A DNA stretch of 64,000 nucleotides, from assembly GCF_900155915.1 (NCBI RefSeq), contig NZ_FTPO01000001.1, positions 1,240,001-1,304,000 of the forward strand. Reading direction: 5' to 3'. Positions within the stretch are counted from its first letter, which is position 1, and every line of letters starts with the position of its first letter. Positions 22,730-32,486 of this stretch are shown here, piece after piece. A program made the translations under genes and the position numbers. The notes beneath the pieces were generated by a model. That model ran no database searches. It saw only the letters and a program-made list of their open reading frames with translations, and had not been told where the DNA came from. This DNA comes from Microbacterium sp. RU33B. Its GTDB lineage: Bacteria; Actinomycetota; Actinomycetes; Actinomycetales; Microbacteriaceae.

Positions 22730-23998
22730 ATGGCACGCATCGGTGAGAGCGCCGACCTCTTCAAATGCTCTTTCTGCGGAAAGAGCCAGAAGCAGGTCCA
22801 GCAGCTCATCGCGGGTCCCGGGGTCTACATCTGCGACGAGTGCGTCGAGCTCTGCAACGAGATCATCGAGGAGCGCGCCGCCGAGCAGGGTGCGGGTGTC
22901 GTCTCCGACTTCGACCTGCCCAAGCCTCGCGAGATCTACGCGTTCCTCGAGGAGTACGTCGTCGGCCAGAACGACGCGAAGCGCGCGCTGTCGGTCGCCG
23001 TCTACAACCACTACAAGCGCGTGCGCGCCCACGGCACGATCCAGTCGGCCGAGCAGCGCGCCGACGAAGTCGAGATCGCGAAGAGCAACATCCTCCTCCT
23101 CGGCCCCACGGGCTGCGGCAAGACCTACCTCGCTCAGACGCTGGCGAAGCGGCTGAACGTCCCGTTCGCGGTCGCCGACGCGACGGCGCTCACCGAGGCG
23201 GGTTACGTCGGCGAAGACGTCGAGAACATCCTCCTCAAGCTCCTGCAGGCCGCCGACTTCGACACCAAGCGCGCCGAGACGGGCATCATCTACATCGACG
23301 AGGTCGACAAGATCGCCCGCAAGGCCGAGAACCCCTCGATCACGCGCGATGTGTCGGGGGAGGGCGTGCAGCAGGCGCTCCTGAAGATCCTCGAGGGCAC
23401 GGTCGCCTCCGTCCCGCCGCAGGGCGGGCGCAAGCATCCGCATCAGGAGTTCATCCAGATCGACACGACGAATGTGCTCTTCATCGTCGCGGGCGCTTTC
23501 GCGGGACTGGAAGAGATCATCTCCTCGCGAGTGGGCAAGCACGGCGTCGGATTCGGTGCCCCGCTGCACAACAAGGGCGACGACCTCAACCTCTTCAGCG
23601 AGGTGAAGCCCGAAGACCTCCACAAGTTCGGCCTCATCCCCGAGTTCATCGGGCGCCTTCCGGTGGTCGCGTCGGTCACCCCGCTCGACCAGGCGGCGCT
23701 GATGGAGATCTTGACCGGCCCCAAGAACGCGCTCGTCAAGCAGTACCAGCGCATGTTCCAGCTCGACGACGTCGAGCTCGAGTTCGACGACGAAGCGCTC
23801 GGGGCGATCGCCGATCTCGCCGTCGGCCGCAAGACCGGCGCCCGCGGTCTGCGCGCCATCCTCGAAGAGGTGCTCGGCCCGATCATGTTCGAGATCCCCT
23901 CCGCCGACGATGTCGACAAGGTGATCATCACGCGCGCAGCGGTCGAAGAGGGCGCCGCCCCGACGCTCGTCCTGCGTCAGAAGCGCAAGAGCGCCTGA
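22730..23998 (+). CDS. clpX: ATP-dependent Clp protease ATP-binding subunit ClpX
   Basis: AAA+ unfoldase that feeds substrates to ClpP, 422 residues. It has the N-terminal zinc-binding domain (CSFCGKS and CDECVELC), Walker A GPTGCGKT, Walker [11 protein letters not shown], the sensor/arginine-finger region and the C-terminal domain with [18 protein letters not shown] lies upstream of the ATG at 22730. A TAGGCT box at 22676-22681 may give clpX its own promoter, besides read-through from clpP2. A perfect terminator follows. Confidence 0.97.
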   Translation: MARIGESADLFKCSFCGKSQKQVQQLIAGPGVYICDECVELCNEIIEERAAEQGAGVVSDFDLPKPREIYAFLEEYVVGQNDAKRALSVAVYNHYKRVRAHGTIQSAEQRADEVEIAKSNILLLGPTGCGKTYLAQTLAKRLNVPFAVADATALTEAGYVGEDVENILLKLLQAADFDTKRAETGIIYIDEVDKIARKAENPSITRDVSGEGVQQALLKILEGTVASVPPQGGRKHPHQEFIQIDTTNVLFIVAGAFAGLEEIISSRVGKHGVGFGAPLHNKGDDLNLFSEVKPEDLHKFGLIPEFIGRLPVVASVTPLDQAALMEILTGPKNALVKQYQRMFQLDDVELEFDDEALGAIADLAVGRKTGARGLRAILEEVLGPIMFEIPSADDVDKVIITRAAVEEGAAPTLVLRQKRKSA

Positions 23999-24008
23999 AG
24001 TCTCCGCG

Positions 24009-24044
24009 AAAGGGCCCCGATCACGCTGGTGATCGGGGCCCTTT
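24009..24044. terminator. Perfect 16-bp hairpin between clpX and the M3 peptidase
   Basis: Arms 24009-24024 and 24029-24044, loop GCTG, ending in CCCTTT on the plus strand. It lies between convergent genes, so it is likely bidirectional. Confidence 0.85.
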
Positions 24045-24065
24045 CTCGCGACGGACGCGCGCGGC

Positions 24066-26120
24066 TCAGGCGAGCCCGCGCCGCTTGAGCAGCGGCTCGA
24101 TCTCAGCATCCCGTCCGCGGAAGTCGCGATAGGCGGCCAGGGGATCCGTCGACCCGCCGACGCCGAGGAGGCGATCGCGGAACCGGTCGCCGTTCGCGCG
24201 GGTAAGCCCGCCGTTCTCGCGGAACCACTCCACGGTGTCGGCGTCGAGCACCTCGCTCCAGATGTACGAGTAGTAGCCGGCGCTGTAGCCCCCCGAGAAG
24301 ACGTGCGCGAAGTACGTCGACGAGTAGCGCGTCGGCACGGCGGGGTTGTCGAGACCGATGTCGGCCAGGGCGGCGGCTTCGAAGGCCGCTACGTCGATGT
24401 CTTCGCTCGCCTCCGCGGCGGTGAGCGAGTGCCACGCCTGGTCGATCCAGGATGCGGCGAGGTACTCGCTCGTCCCGAAGCCCTGGTTGAACGCGCCCGT
24501 GCTGAGGAGCTTGTCCACGATGTCCTGGGGGAGCGGTTCGCCGGTCTCGTGGTGCTTGGCGTAGTTCGCCAGGATCTCGGGCCAGTAGATCCACATCTCG
24601 TTGACCTGGCTCGGGAACTCCACGAAGTCGCGGAACACGTTGGTGCCGGCGAAGTGAGGGTAGGTCACGACGGCGAACAGACCGTGCAGGGCGTGCCCGA
24701 ACTCGTGGAAGAGCGTCGTGACCTCGTCCAGCGTGAGCAGCGTCGGCTGACCCGGGGCCGGCTTGGGCACGTTCAGGTTGTTCACCACGATCGGCTTCGT
24801 GCCGCGCAGGTGCGATTGCGACACGATCGAGTTCATCCACGCACCGCCCCGCTTGGAGTCGCGGGTGTAGACGTCGAGGAGGAAGAGACCGAGCTCCGAG
24901 CCGTCGGCGTTGTGGATCTCGAAGACGCGCACGTCGGGGTGGTAGCCGTGCAGATCACCGCGTTCGGTGAAGCGGATGCCGTACAGCTCGGACGCCGCGC
25001 GGAACACCCCGTCCTGCAGAACGCGCTCGGCATCGAACCACGGACGCAGGGCCGCCGTGTCGAGGTCGTACTCCGCCTGGCGCACCTTCTCGGTGTAGAA
25101 CGCCCAATCGTGCGCCTCGAGGGGGAACGGCTCGTCCTCGGCATCGATGATGGCCTGGAGCGCCGCCAGCTCGCGCACGGCGTTGGCGGCGGCAGGGACG
25201 GCGAGCTTGCGCAGGAGCGCGTGGACGGCTTCGGGGGAGCCCGCGGTCTGGTCCGACGTGACGTATCCGGCGTGCGTGTCGAATCCGAGGAGCGCCGCCC
25301 GCTCGGCACGGAGCCGCACGATCTCCCGCAGCACCTCGCGGTTGTCGTGGGCGTTGCCTCGCGATCCTCGGGCGCGGGATGCCTCCAGGATGCGGCGACG
25401 GCTCTCGCGGTTCGTCAGGCTCGAGAGGTACGGATGTCCGGTGAACAGCGTCAGGGTCACGACGTACGAGCCGTCGAGCCCGCGGTCCGCGGCGTTCTGG
25501 GCCGCGGCGGACAGCTCCCCGTCGGTGAGCCCCGCCAGATCGTCGGCGTGATCGAAGACGACCGCGAGATCGTTCGTGTCGGCGAGCAGGTTCTTCTCGA
25601 AGGTCGTCGTCAGCGTCGACAGGCGCTGGTTGAGCTCGGTCAGGCGGGACTTCGCCTCGTCGTCGAGCCCGGCGCCGGCCTGCGTCATCTCGCGATAATG
25701 CCGCTCGACGAGGTAGCGCTGCTCCGGCTCGAGCTGGAGCTCGTCGAGCTGGTCGTGAAGCGTCTTGATGCGCCAGTAGAGCGCGGCGTCGAGCTCGATC
25801 GAGTCGTTGTGCGCCGACATGAGGGGCGCGAGCTGCTCCTCGATGGCCTGGATGTCGTCGGTCGCGTCGGCCGAGCTGACGGTGTAGAAGGTGCGGGCCA
25901 CATCTCCCAGGAGTCTGCCGCTCTGCTCCAGACGCACCATCGTGTTCTCGAAGGTCGGCATGGACCGCACGAAGGTGATCGCGTTGATCTCACGGGTATG
26001 CTCCGCGAAGGCCGCCTCGAAGGCGGGGAGGTAGTGCGCAGGCTCGATGAGCGAGTAATCGGGCAGCCCGTACGGAAGCGATGACGGGTGGAGCAGCGGG
26101 TTGGATGCATCGGAAAGCAT
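24066..26120 (-). CDS. dcp: M3-family oligopeptidase (peptidyl-dipeptidase Dcp type)
   Basis: Zinc metallopeptidase of 684 residues, of the oligopeptidase A/Dcp group; cleaves short peptides, probably in the cytosol since no signal peptide is present. The zinc motif HEFGH is at residues 472-476 in TLFHEFGHALHGLF, and the third ligand is the Glu in the following helix (DFVEFPSQ). SGGYSAGYYSYIWSEVLDAD near the C-terminus is typical of Dcp. TAGGCT lies exactly 6 bases before the ATG, indicating a leaderless message. It is divergent from the ArsR-type gene. Confidence 0.93.
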   Translation of the reverse strand: MLSDASNPLLHPSSLPYGLPDYSLIEPAHYLPAFEAAFAEHTREINAITFVRSMPTFENTMVRLEQSGRLLGDVARTFYTVSSADATDDIQAIEEQLAPLMSAHNDSIELDAALYWRIKTLHDQLDELQLEPEQRYLVERHYREMTQAGAGLDDEAKSRLTELNQRLSTLTTTFEKNLLADTNDLAVVFDHADDLAGLTDGELSAAAQNAADRGLDGSYVVTLTLFTGHPYLSSLTNRESRRRILEASRARGSRGNAHDNREVLREIVRLRAERAALLGFDTHAGYVTSDQTAGSPEAVHALLRKLAVPAAANAVRELAALQAIIDAEDEPFPLEAHDWAFYTEKVRQAEYDLDTAALRPWFDAERVLQDGVFRAASELYGIRFTERGDLHGYHPDVRVFEIHNADGSELGLFLLDVYTRDSKRGGAWMNSIVSQSHLRGTKPIVVNNLNVPKPAPGQPTLLTLDEVTTLFHEFGHALHGLFAVVTYPHFAGTNVFRDFVEFPSQVNEMWIYWPEILANYAKHHETGEPLPQDIVDKLLSTGAFNQGFGTSEYLAASWIDQAWHSLTAAEASEDIDVAAFEAAALADIGLDNPAVPTRYSSTYFAHVFSGGYSAGYYSYIWSEVLDADTVEWFRENGGLTRANGDRFRDRLLGVGGSTDPLAAYRDFRGRDAEIEPLLKRRGLA

Positions 26121-26126
26121 GGCGTC

Positions 26127-26132
26127 AGCCTA
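26127..26132 (-). promoter_or_regulatory. -10 box (TAGGCT), leaderless start of dcp
   Basis: TAGGCT on the minus strand, 6 bases (GACGCC), then ATG at 26120. Confidence 0.5.
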
Positions 26133-26148
26133 TCGACCCGTTCGAGGG

Positions 26149-26196
26149 ATGCAAACAGAGTGTTGCAAAGAAACACTTGCAAAGGGAGCTTTGCAT
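26149..26196. promoter_or_regulatory. Operator cluster of TTGCAAAG sites upstream of the ArsR-type gene
   Basis: Four copies of the TGCAAA core: 26150-26155, TTGCAAAG at 26163-26170 and 26177-26184, and the inverted CTTTGCAT at 26189-26196. The last two form a perfect inverted repeat TGCAAAG-GGAG-CTTTGCA (26178-26195). The cluster sits in the 92-base gap between divergent dcp and the regulator and is AT-rich compared with its surroundings, so autoregulation and possibly control of dcp are likely. Confidence 0.7.
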
Positions 26197-26212
26197 CGAT
26201 ATCGTGAGACCC

Positions 26213-26824
26213 ATGAGCGAGAACGGCGATCAGACGGCGACAGGCAAACCGGTCCGCGTACTGGACTCGGGGGCGCTCAAGGCGCTCGCCCATCCGCTCC
26301 GTGTGCAGATCTACGACCTGCTCAGCCAGTTCGGACCCCAGACCGCGAGTTCGCTCGCAGAGCGACTGGGGGAGTCCAGCGGTGCGACCAGCTACCATCT
26401 CCGCGCCCTCGCCAAGCACCAGCTCATCCGTGAAGTGGAGGGCCGCGGCACCGCACGCGAACGGTGGTGGGAGCGCCCCCGCGGAGCCGTCTCCATGACC
26501 AATCCCGAGACGGTCAAGACGCCTGCGGGTCGCGCCGTCACCGAGGTCGTGATCTCCGAGTTCTACCGACGTCGCGACGACCAGCTGCAGGACTATCTGC
26601 GCAAGGCCCTGCGCGGCAATCCCGACGACTGGGAGGCGATGCTGACGACGTCGACCATCGCCTTGACGAAGGAGCAGTTCGAGACGCTCTCCGAGTCGAT
26701 CCAGACCCTCATCGACGAGGCCTCGGAGCGCTACCGGGACCAGACCGGTCCCGATGTGCGCCGCTTCACCGTCCGAACCGACATCTTCCCCCTCGAAGCC
26801 CTCCCGGAAGGAGCATCATCATGA
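26213..26824 (+). CDS. ArsR-type winged-helix transcriptional regulator
   Basis: 203-residue DNA-binding regulator. The N-terminal winged helix spans residues about 15-90: [37 protein letters not shown] (recognition helix) and the beta-wing [18 protein letters not shown]. The C-terminal half (from [14 protein letters not shown]) resembles the ligand or dimerisation domain of the YdfF/HTH_20 group. No metal-binding cysteines are present, so it is not a metal sensor of the classic kind. It is overlapped by a small gene and an MFS exporter (ATGA overlaps), forming a regulator-exporter operon. Confidence 0.88.
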   Translation: MSENGDQTATGKPVRVLDSGALKALAHPLRVQIYDLLSQFGPQTASSLAERLGESSGATSYHLRALAKHQLIREVEGRGTARERWWERPRGAVSMTNPETVKTPAGRAVTEVVISEFYRRRDDQLQDYLRKALRGNPDDWEAMLTTSTIALTKEQFETLSESIQTLIDEASERYRDQTGPDVRRFTVRTDIFPLEALPEGASS

Positions 26825-27030
26825 CCGTCGTCGAGCTCCACTCACCCTCCGTCCGTCATACCCTGCTCGAGGACCTCCTGCTGGGCGCAGCCGCGACCGC
26901 CGCCGCCCTCGTGGAGGGGCGCGTCGCGCGTCGATCCGCGCGCATCGCGGCCTCGGCGGCCGATCCGTCGACAGACCCGCGCCGTGCCGCGCTCGCCGGC
27001 GCCCACGCGCTCGGCCTGCTCCCGAGATGA
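26821..27030 (+). CDS. 69-residue protein between regulator and exporter
   Basis: Not recognised. Overlaps the regulator stop and the MFS start by 4 bases each (ATGA), which strongly supports translation. Sequence begins [20 protein letters not shown] and is Ala/Arg-rich with an amphipathic helix ([20 protein letters not shown]). It may be a small accessory protein of the exporter or a coupling peptide. No signal peptide or clear membrane segment. Confidence 0.65.
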   Translation: MTVVELHSPSVRHTLLEDLLLGAAATAAALVEGRVARRSARIAASAADPSTDPRRAALAGAHALGLLPR

Positions 27031-28367
27031 CCGCGACCGACATCCCTCCGGCGGCGGCCGCGGGACGGCCTGTACGGCGTCCTCTCGGCCGCGATTTCCG
27101 GAGCCTGTGGACCGCCGCCGCGTTCAGCAATCTCGCCGACGGCATCGGCCGCACGGCGGTTCCCCTCATCGCGACGACACTCACCCGCGATCCCTTCGCG
27201 ATCTCGGTGATCGCCGCCCTCGCTTTCCTGCCCTGGCTCGTGTTCGGCATCCCGGCCGGCATGATCGTCGACCGCTTCGATCGGCGCATCATCATGGCGC
27301 TGGCGAACGCGATCCGCGGAGGTGTCGCGCTCTGGCTCGCGGTCCTCACGGTGACCGGCTCGCTCAGCCTGTGGTGGCTCTTCGTGGGCACGCTGGTGTT
27401 CGGACTGGGCGAGACGCTGTTCGACAATGCGACCAACGCCGTCATCCCGGGGGTCGTCGAGAGAGAGCAGCTGGACCGCGCCAACGGGTGGATGCAGGCC
27501 GCGCAGGTCACGATCGACAGCTTCATCGCCACCCCCATCGCCGGAGTGCTGTTCGCCGTGTCGCTCGCGCTCCCACTGTGGACGGGCGCGGCGGGATACC
27601 TCGTGCCGATCGCGCTCGCGCTCATGCTCCCCGTCTCGGCGGCACGACCGCTGCGCAGGGCACGGGTGTCCGATCCGGATGCTCCGGAGGTCGCGACCGG
27701 CGTCGTGCCCGAGCCCGTCGCTGCTCCGGTCGGGCGCGAGCGGGTCACGGCATCCGAAGGCATCCGCTACCTGTGGGGCAACCGGTTCCTCCGCACCATG
27801 GTCGCGTTCACGGCGACCGTCGGCTCGGCGCTGGCGTTCGCGCAGGCGGCGACCATCCTGTACTTCCTCGACACGATGGGCGTCGCGCCCGTGGCGATCG
27901 GATTCGTGACGGCGGGGATCGGTGTCGGTGCTCTCGCCGGCTCGATCGTCGCCTCGCGACTCGTCTCGCGGTTCGGCCGAGGACCGGTCATGCTCGTCGC
28001 CAACGCCATCGCGGGCATCGCCGCGATCCTCGTGGGTGTCGCACCCGAGGTCTGGAGCGCCGTCCTCTCGTACGCCGTCATGGCGTTCGCCGTCTCGACG
28101 TGGAACGTGCCGTGGGGAGCTCTGCGCCAGCAGATCATCCCGCCGCATCTCTTCGGACGCGTGCTCGGCATCACCCGCACGCTCACGTGGGGGATCTTCC
28201 CGCTCGCGACGCTGCTGGGCGGCTGGGTCGCGGCCCAGACCGACCTGCGGCTGCCATTCCTGATCGGCGGCGGCGTCATCCTCGTCGCCGCCGTCCTCGC
28301 GATCCGACTGCTGATCGTCGGTGTGCGGGAGGCGGGCGCGGAGGCCGACGAGCACGCGGCGCGCTAA
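27027..28367 (+). CDS. MFS transporter, probable drug or metabolite exporter
   Basis: Major facilitator superfamily protein of 446 residues with about 12 membrane helices, of the MFS_3/EntS-like group. The motif A region is [17 protein letters not shown] between helices 2 and 3. A long hydrophilic loop separates the two halves (near residues 205-245, with [14 protein letters not shown]). Co-expression with an ArsR-type regulator suggests inducible export of a toxic compound; the substrate cannot be deduced. ATGA overlap with the upstream small gene. Confidence 0.88.
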   Translation: MTATDIPPAAAAGRPVRRPLGRDFRSLWTAAAFSNLADGIGRTAVPLIATTLTRDPFAISVIAALAFLPWLVFGIPAGMIVDRFDRRIIMALANAIRGGVALWLAVLTVTGSLSLWWLFVGTLVFGLGETLFDNATNAVIPGVVEREQLDRANGWMQAAQVTIDSFIATPIAGVLFAVSLALPLWTGAAGYLVPIALALMLPVSAARPLRRARVSDPDAPEVATGVVPEPVAAPVGRERVTASEGIRYLWGNRFLRTMVAFTATVGSALAFAQAATILYFLDTMGVAPVAIGFVTAGIGVGALAGSIVASRLVSRFGRGPVMLVANAIAGIAAILVGVAPEVWSAVLSYAVMAFAVSTWNVPWGALRQQIIPPHLFGRVLGITRTLTWGIFPLATLLGGWVAAQTDLRLPFLIGGGVILVAAVLAIRLLIVGVREAGAEADEHAAR

Positions 28368-28383
28368 CGCGTCGCGTAGGAGG

Positions 28384-28650
28384 TCAGACGATCTCGTCGT
28401 CGTCGGCGAAGCCCGTGTCGTCGTCATGACGCACGACGGCCGTACCGTCGGCCCGGAGCGCGACGATGACCCTCGTGTCGAGCTCGGCGATCGGGCGACC
28501 CTCGAGGAAGGTCAGCGTCCAGCGCGGACGCGGCTGACCGAGTTCGTCACCGGGGATGCTGCGATCCACGGCCGCGATCTGAGCGTGCAGTGCGGCAGGG
28601 ACGGCGGCAGGCGGCTCGTCACCCGAGGTCCAGCGAGTACCCAGCTGCAT
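28384..28650 (-). CDS. Hypothetical protein downstream of valS
   Basis: 88-residue acidic protein with no recognised domain. It starts at the valS stop (TGATG, one-base overlap), so it is co-translated with valS. Notable segments are PRPRWTLTFLEGRPIAELD and an acidic end (HDDDTGFADDDEIV). Small proteins in this position recur beside valS in related actinobacteria, by recollection of the arrangement only. Confidence 0.6.
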   Translation of the reverse strand: MQLGTRWTSGDEPPAAVPAALHAQIAAVDRSIPGDELGQPRPRWTLTFLEGRPIAELDTRVIVALRADGTAVVRHDDDTGFADDDEIV

Positions 28651-31232
28651 CAGGACTCCTCTGCCGGCGCAAACTCGATGGAGGTCACGCTCGTCGTGTC
28701 CGCGTCCTCGTAGGAGATCTCCGCGATCCGGCCGACGGCCTTCACGTCGCCCTCGGCGAGCCGCAGCGAAGCGACGACCCCGACCGGTGCGGCAATCGTG
28801 ACGCGGGCGACGTCGGTCTTCTGCGACGCCTTGGCCTCGGTCTTCGCGCGCCGGATGCCGATCAGCGCCGCTCCGACGTTGGCGAGCACGGCCGGGTCAC
28901 CCGTCGTGCCGTGCGGCACCGGCCAGTTCGCGGTGTGGATCGATCCCTCGTTGAACCACGACCAGGATTCCTCGGCGGCGAACACCAGCACCGGAGCGAG
29001 CAGGCGGAGCACCGTCGACAGAGCGAGGCGCAGCGCGAGCGCGGCGGATGCCTGTCCGACATCCGTCCTGTTGTAGGCGCGCTCCTTGACGAGCTCGAGG
29101 TAGTCGTCGCAGAACGTCCAGAAGAACGACTCCGTGATCTCCAGGGCCCGCGCGTGGTCGTAGGCCTCGTACGCCTTGGTCGCATCGCGGATGACGCCGT
29201 CCAGCGTGGCGAGCATCGAGGCGTCCAGCGCATGCGTCACCGCCGCGCCCTCGGGCACGGGGAACGACAGCACGAACTTCGCGGCGTTGAGCACCTTGAT
29301 CGCGAGCCGGCGGCCGATCTTCACCTGGGTCGGGTTCTGCGGATCGAACGCCGCGTCGGCCCCCAGCCGGCTCGAGGCCGCCCAGTAGCGCACCGCGTCG
29401 GTGCCGTGACCGGCGAGGATGTCCGCCGGCGTCACGACGTTGCCCTTGGACTTCGACATCTTCTTTCGGTCGGGGTCGACGATGAAGCCCGAGATCGCGG
29501 CATCCGTCCACGGCGCGCGGCCGTCTTCGAGCACGCTGCGCAGCATCGTCGAGAACAGCCACGTGCGGATGATGTCCTGCCCCTGAGGGCGTACATCGAA
29601 CGGCGCGACGAGGTCCCAGAGCTCGGGATCGCGCTCCCAGCCTCCGGCGAGCTGCGGCGTCAGCGACGACGTCGCCCAGGTGTCGAAGATGTCCTTCTCG
29701 CCGTCGAATCCGCCCGGAACGCCGCGCTGATCGGCCGTGTAGCCCGTCGGCACGTCGACGGTCGGGTCGACGGGGAGCTGACTCTCGTCGGGAACGAGCA
29801 CGAGGTCGTAATCGCGCTCCCCGTTCTCGTCGAGCGCGTACCAGACCGGGATCGGCACGCCGAAGAACCTCTGGCGCGACACGAGCCAGTCTCCCGTGAG
29901 ACCGTTCGTCCAGTTCTCGTAGCGCACGCGCATGAAGTCCGGATGCCACGACATCTCCTGGCCGAGGGCGATCAGCCGGTCGCGGAGTTCGGCGTCGCGC
30001 GCGCCGTTGCGCAGGTACCACTGGCGCGTGGACACGATCTCGAGCGGGCGGTCGCCCTTCTCGAAGAACTTCACGGCGTGCGTGAACGGCTTCGGCTCGC
30101 CCTCGAGCTCGCCCGACGCGCGCAGCAGGTCGACGACGGCCTTCTTGGCGCTGAACACCGTCTTTCCGGCGATCTCGGCGTACGCCGACTTCGCCGCATC
30201 CGTCACGATCACATCCGGCGCATCGGACAGCACGCGCCCGTCCTTGCCCAGGATCGTGCGGTTGGGGAGCTGAAGCTCACGCCACCAGATGATGTCGGTC
30301 ACGTCGCCGAACGTGCAGATCATCGCGATGCCCGACCCCTTGTCCTTCTGCGCGAGCGGGTGCGCGAGGATCGGCACCTCCACGTCGAACAGCGGGGTCT
30401 TCACGGTCGTGCCGAACAGCGGCTGGTAGCGCTCGTCGTCGGGGTGTGCCACCAGGCCCACGCACGCGGCGAGGAGCTCGGGGCGGGTGGTCTCGATGTG
30501 CACGTCGCCCGAGCCGTCGGTCTTGTGGAACGCCACACGGTGGTACGCGGCCGGCTGGTCGCGGTCCTCGAGCTCGGCCTGGGCGATGGCGGAGCGGAAG
30601 TCGATGTCCCACAGCGTCGGCGCGAGCGCCTGATAGGCCTCGCCCCGGTCGAGGTTGCGCAGGAATGCGCGCTGGCTCGTGCGGATCGTGTCGTCGGAGA
30701 TCGTGCGGTAGGTCTGCGTCCAGTCGACGCTCAGACCGAGCTGACGGAACAGCGCCTCGAAGTGCTTCTCGTCTTCCACGGTGAGCTGCTCGCACAGCTC
30801 GATGAAGTTGCGACGACTGATGGGCACCTGATCGGCCGCCCGGCTCGACTTGTTGTCGCCTCCCTCGAACGGGGGAGTGAAGTCGGCGTCGTATGGCAGC
30901 GTGGGATCGCAGCGCACGCCGTAGTAGTTCTGCACACGGCGCTCGGTGGGGAGGCCGTTGTCATCCCAGCCCATCGGGTAGAACACCGTCTTGCCCCGCA
31001 TGCGCTCGAAGCGCACCTTGAGGTCGGTGTGCGTGAACGAGAACACGTGACCGATGTGAAGGGATCCGGATGCCGTCGGCGGCGGCGTGTCGACGGAGTA
31101 CACACCGGCGCGACCGACCTCGGCGGCGCGGATGCGGTCGAACAGGTACGTGCCCTGCTCCGCCCACGCGGCATCCCATTTCGTCTCGAGACCTTCGAGG
31201 GCGGGCTTGTCGGGAATGCGGGCGTCGGCCAT
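28650..31232 (-). CDS. valS: Valine-tRNA ligase
   Basis: Class I aminoacyl-tRNA synthetase charging tRNA-Val, 860 residues. The HIGH motif is in GSLHIGHVF and KMSKS in KKMSKSKGNVV. The editing domain (CP1) contains the TTRPELLAACV segment typical of ValRS. The C-terminal region is short, without the long coiled coil of the E. coli type, as in the alpha-proteobacterial/actinobacterial ValS form. The ATG at 31232 has AGGAG 6 bases upstream (AGGAGATCCTCATG); the frame is open further upstream but without a ribosome site. No T-box was found upstream, unlike ileS. Confidence 0.95.
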   Translation of the reverse strand: MADARIPDKPALEGLETKWDAAWAEQGTYLFDRIRAAEVGRAGVYSVDTPPPTASGSLHIGHVFSFTHTDLKVRFERMRGKTVFYPMGWDDNGLPTERRVQNYYGVRCDPTLPYDADFTPPFEGGDNKSSRAADQVPISRRNFIELCEQLTVEDEKHFEALFRQLGLSVDWTQTYRTISDDTIRTSQRAFLRNLDRGEAYQALAPTLWDIDFRSAIAQAELEDRDQPAAYHRVAFHKTDGSGDVHIETTRPELLAACVGLVAHPDDERYQPLFGTTVKTPLFDVEVPILAHPLAQKDKGSGIAMICTFGDVTDIIWWRELQLPNRTILGKDGRVLSDAPDVIVTDAAKSAYAEIAGKTVFSAKKAVVDLLRASGELEGEPKPFTHAVKFFEKGDRPLEIVSTRQWYLRNGARDAELRDRLIALGQEMSWHPDFMRVRYENWTNGLTGDWLVSRQRFFGVPIPVWYALDENGERDYDLVLVPDESQLPVDPTVDVPTGYTADQRGVPGGFDGEKDIFDTWATSSLTPQLAGGWERDPELWDLVAPFDVRPQGQDIIRTWLFSTMLRSVLEDGRAPWTDAAISGFIVDPDRKKMSKSKGNVVTPADILAGHGTDAVRYWAASSRLGADAAFDPQNPTQVKIGRRLAIKVLNAAKFVLSFPVPEGAAVTHALDASMLATLDGVIRDATKAYEAYDHARALEITESFFWTFCDDYLELVKERAYNRTDVGQASAALALRLALSTVLRLLAPVLVFAAEESWSWFNEGSIHTANWPVPHGTTGDPAVLANVGAALIGIRRAKTEAKASQKTDVARVTIAAPVGVVASLRLAEGDVKAVGRIAEISYEDADTTSVTSIEFAPAEES

Positions 31233-31321
31233 GAGGATCTCCTGAGGCGATATGTGCGGCACTGTGTGAGCGTGCCTGAGTGTGGGATGTCCTGAGATTC
31301 TACCCGGCACCGGCAGCGGCG

Positions 31322-31375
31322 GCCGAGCGCACGCGTCCACCGGCGGCGACAGCCGAGCGCACGCGTCCACCGGCG
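31322..31375 (+). repeat. 24-bp tandem direct repeat, 30-bp period
   Basis: Two exact copies of a 24-bp unit beginning GCCGAGCGCACGCG and ending CCACCGGCG, at 31322-31345 and 31352-31375. Confidence 0.75.
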
Positions 31376-31381
31376 CGCACG

Positions 31382-31450
31382 ACGGAGGAGATGATGCGGA
31401 GGGAGGAGAGTCTGCGCGAATCCGTCCTCCGTTCGCGCCATCTCCTCCGT
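31382..31450. repeat. 26-bp imperfect inverted repeat
   Basis: Arms 31382-31407 and 31425-31450 match at 21 of 26 positions (ACGGAGGAGATG at the outer end is exact). Could form a long RNA hairpin on either strand. Confidence 0.6.
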
Positions 31451-31564
31451 TCGCCGAGACGGGGCGCGATCGGCGCCCCCTCCCCAGGTCGCATCGAGTC
31501 GGCCCCCATCCCGAGCTGCGGGCGGGCGCGGGACAGGGCCGTGGACGAACCGCATGCTGACCGG

Positions 31565-32413
31565 ATGTCTCTCACCGAAGCAATCCGCTCGAAGGGCGGG
31601 ATCGTCCGCACGCTGACGCTGCGCGATGCGGGCTGGAGCAGCCGCTCGCTGTCCCAGGCCCGCGCGTCGGGGGCTGTCATCCGTCCGCGGAACGGATGGC
31701 TCGCACTGCCCGACGCCGACCCGGAGCTGGTCCAGGCCTCTGCGGCCGGCGTCGTGCTCACCTGCGTCACACAGGCGAGACGAGCAGGGCTGTGGGTGCT
31801 GCGAGAAGACAGGCCTCACGTCGCCGCCGATGGGCACTCCGGGCGAGTGCGCATCTCACGCGATCCGCGGACGAACGAGTCTCTGGCTCGCATTCACTGG
31901 GCGAAGCCGCTCGTCGCCCGTGAGCCCGAAGCGCTCGTCGACCCGATCGAGAACGTGCTCGCCACCGTCGCAACCTGTCTTCCCTTCGAAGAAGCGCTGA
32001 TCATCTGGGAATCAGCGCTCCGAAAGCGACTCGTTCACCTGCCGGCGTTGCGTCGGATGCCGCTTCCTCAGCGGGCGCGACGTGTGGCTGACGCGGCCAG
32101 CCCGTTCTCCGACTCCGGTCTCGAGACGCTCGTCCCCGTCCGGCTACGTTGGATGGGCGTCCGGATCGTCGCCCAGGCCTGGATCGCCGGACATCGCGTC
32201 GACTTCCTGATCGGAGAGCGCCTCGTGCTGCAGATCGACGGGGCGACGCACGTGGGCCCGCAACGGGAAGAGGACATCCGTCATGATGCGGCGTTGATGC
32301 TCCTCGGGTTCCACGTGATCCGAGTCGGGTATCGCGACGTGGTCGATGGGTGGCCGGCCGTGCAGGACCTGATCATGCGCGCTGTCGCGCAAGGACTGCA
32401 CCTCGCCGGATGA
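31565..32413 (+). CDS. DUF559 domain protein (Vsr-like PD-(D/E)XK fold)
   Basis: 282-residue protein. The N-terminal 90 residues (RSKGGIVRTLTLRDAGWSSR, ASGAVIRPRNGWLAL) resemble the AbiEi-like winged-helix start often fused to DUF559 in actinobacteria. The C-terminal domain has the nuclease-fold pattern: SGLETLV, HRVDFLIGERLVLQIDGATH and RHDAALMLLGFHVIRVGY. Gln replaces the Glu expected in the (E/Q)xDG motif, which is frequent in this subfamily, so nuclease activity is uncertain. The start is ATG 31565, without a clear ribosome site. A role in defence or DNA repair has been suggested for the family but is not established. Confidence 0.8.
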   Translation: MSLTEAIRSKGGIVRTLTLRDAGWSSRSLSQARASGAVIRPRNGWLALPDADPELVQASAAGVVLTCVTQARRAGLWVLREDRPHVAADGHSGRVRISRDPRTNESLARIHWAKPLVAREPEALVDPIENVLATVATCLPFEEALIIWESALRKRLVHLPALRRMPLPQRARRVADAASPFSDSGLETLVPVRLRWMGVRIVAQAWIAGHRVDFLIGERLVLQIDGATHVGPQREEDIRHDAALMLLGFHVIRVGYRDVVDGWPAVQDLIMRAVAQGLHLAG

Positions 32414-32486
32414 CGTGGCGGATTCGGAGGAACGGGTGTGAGGGGAGGGCATTTCGCGCCGACGGTTCCTCCCATCGCTCCATCTC

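Larger units (their letters stand above)
31233..31564. other. Intergenic region with tandem repeat and large hairpin
   Basis: About 330 bases between divergent valS and the DUF559 gene. Contains a 24-bp direct repeat with 30-bp period (31322-31345 and 31352-31375) and a 26-bp imperfect inverted repeat (31382-31407 and 31425-31450). No gene with support was found here. Confidence 0.5.

Noticed and set aside
31233..31564. T-box or other riboswitch upstream of valS
   Set aside because: No TGGNACCGCG bulge or specifier-type stem is present on the minus strand before the valS start; the hairpin here lies on the far side and reads equally on both strands.
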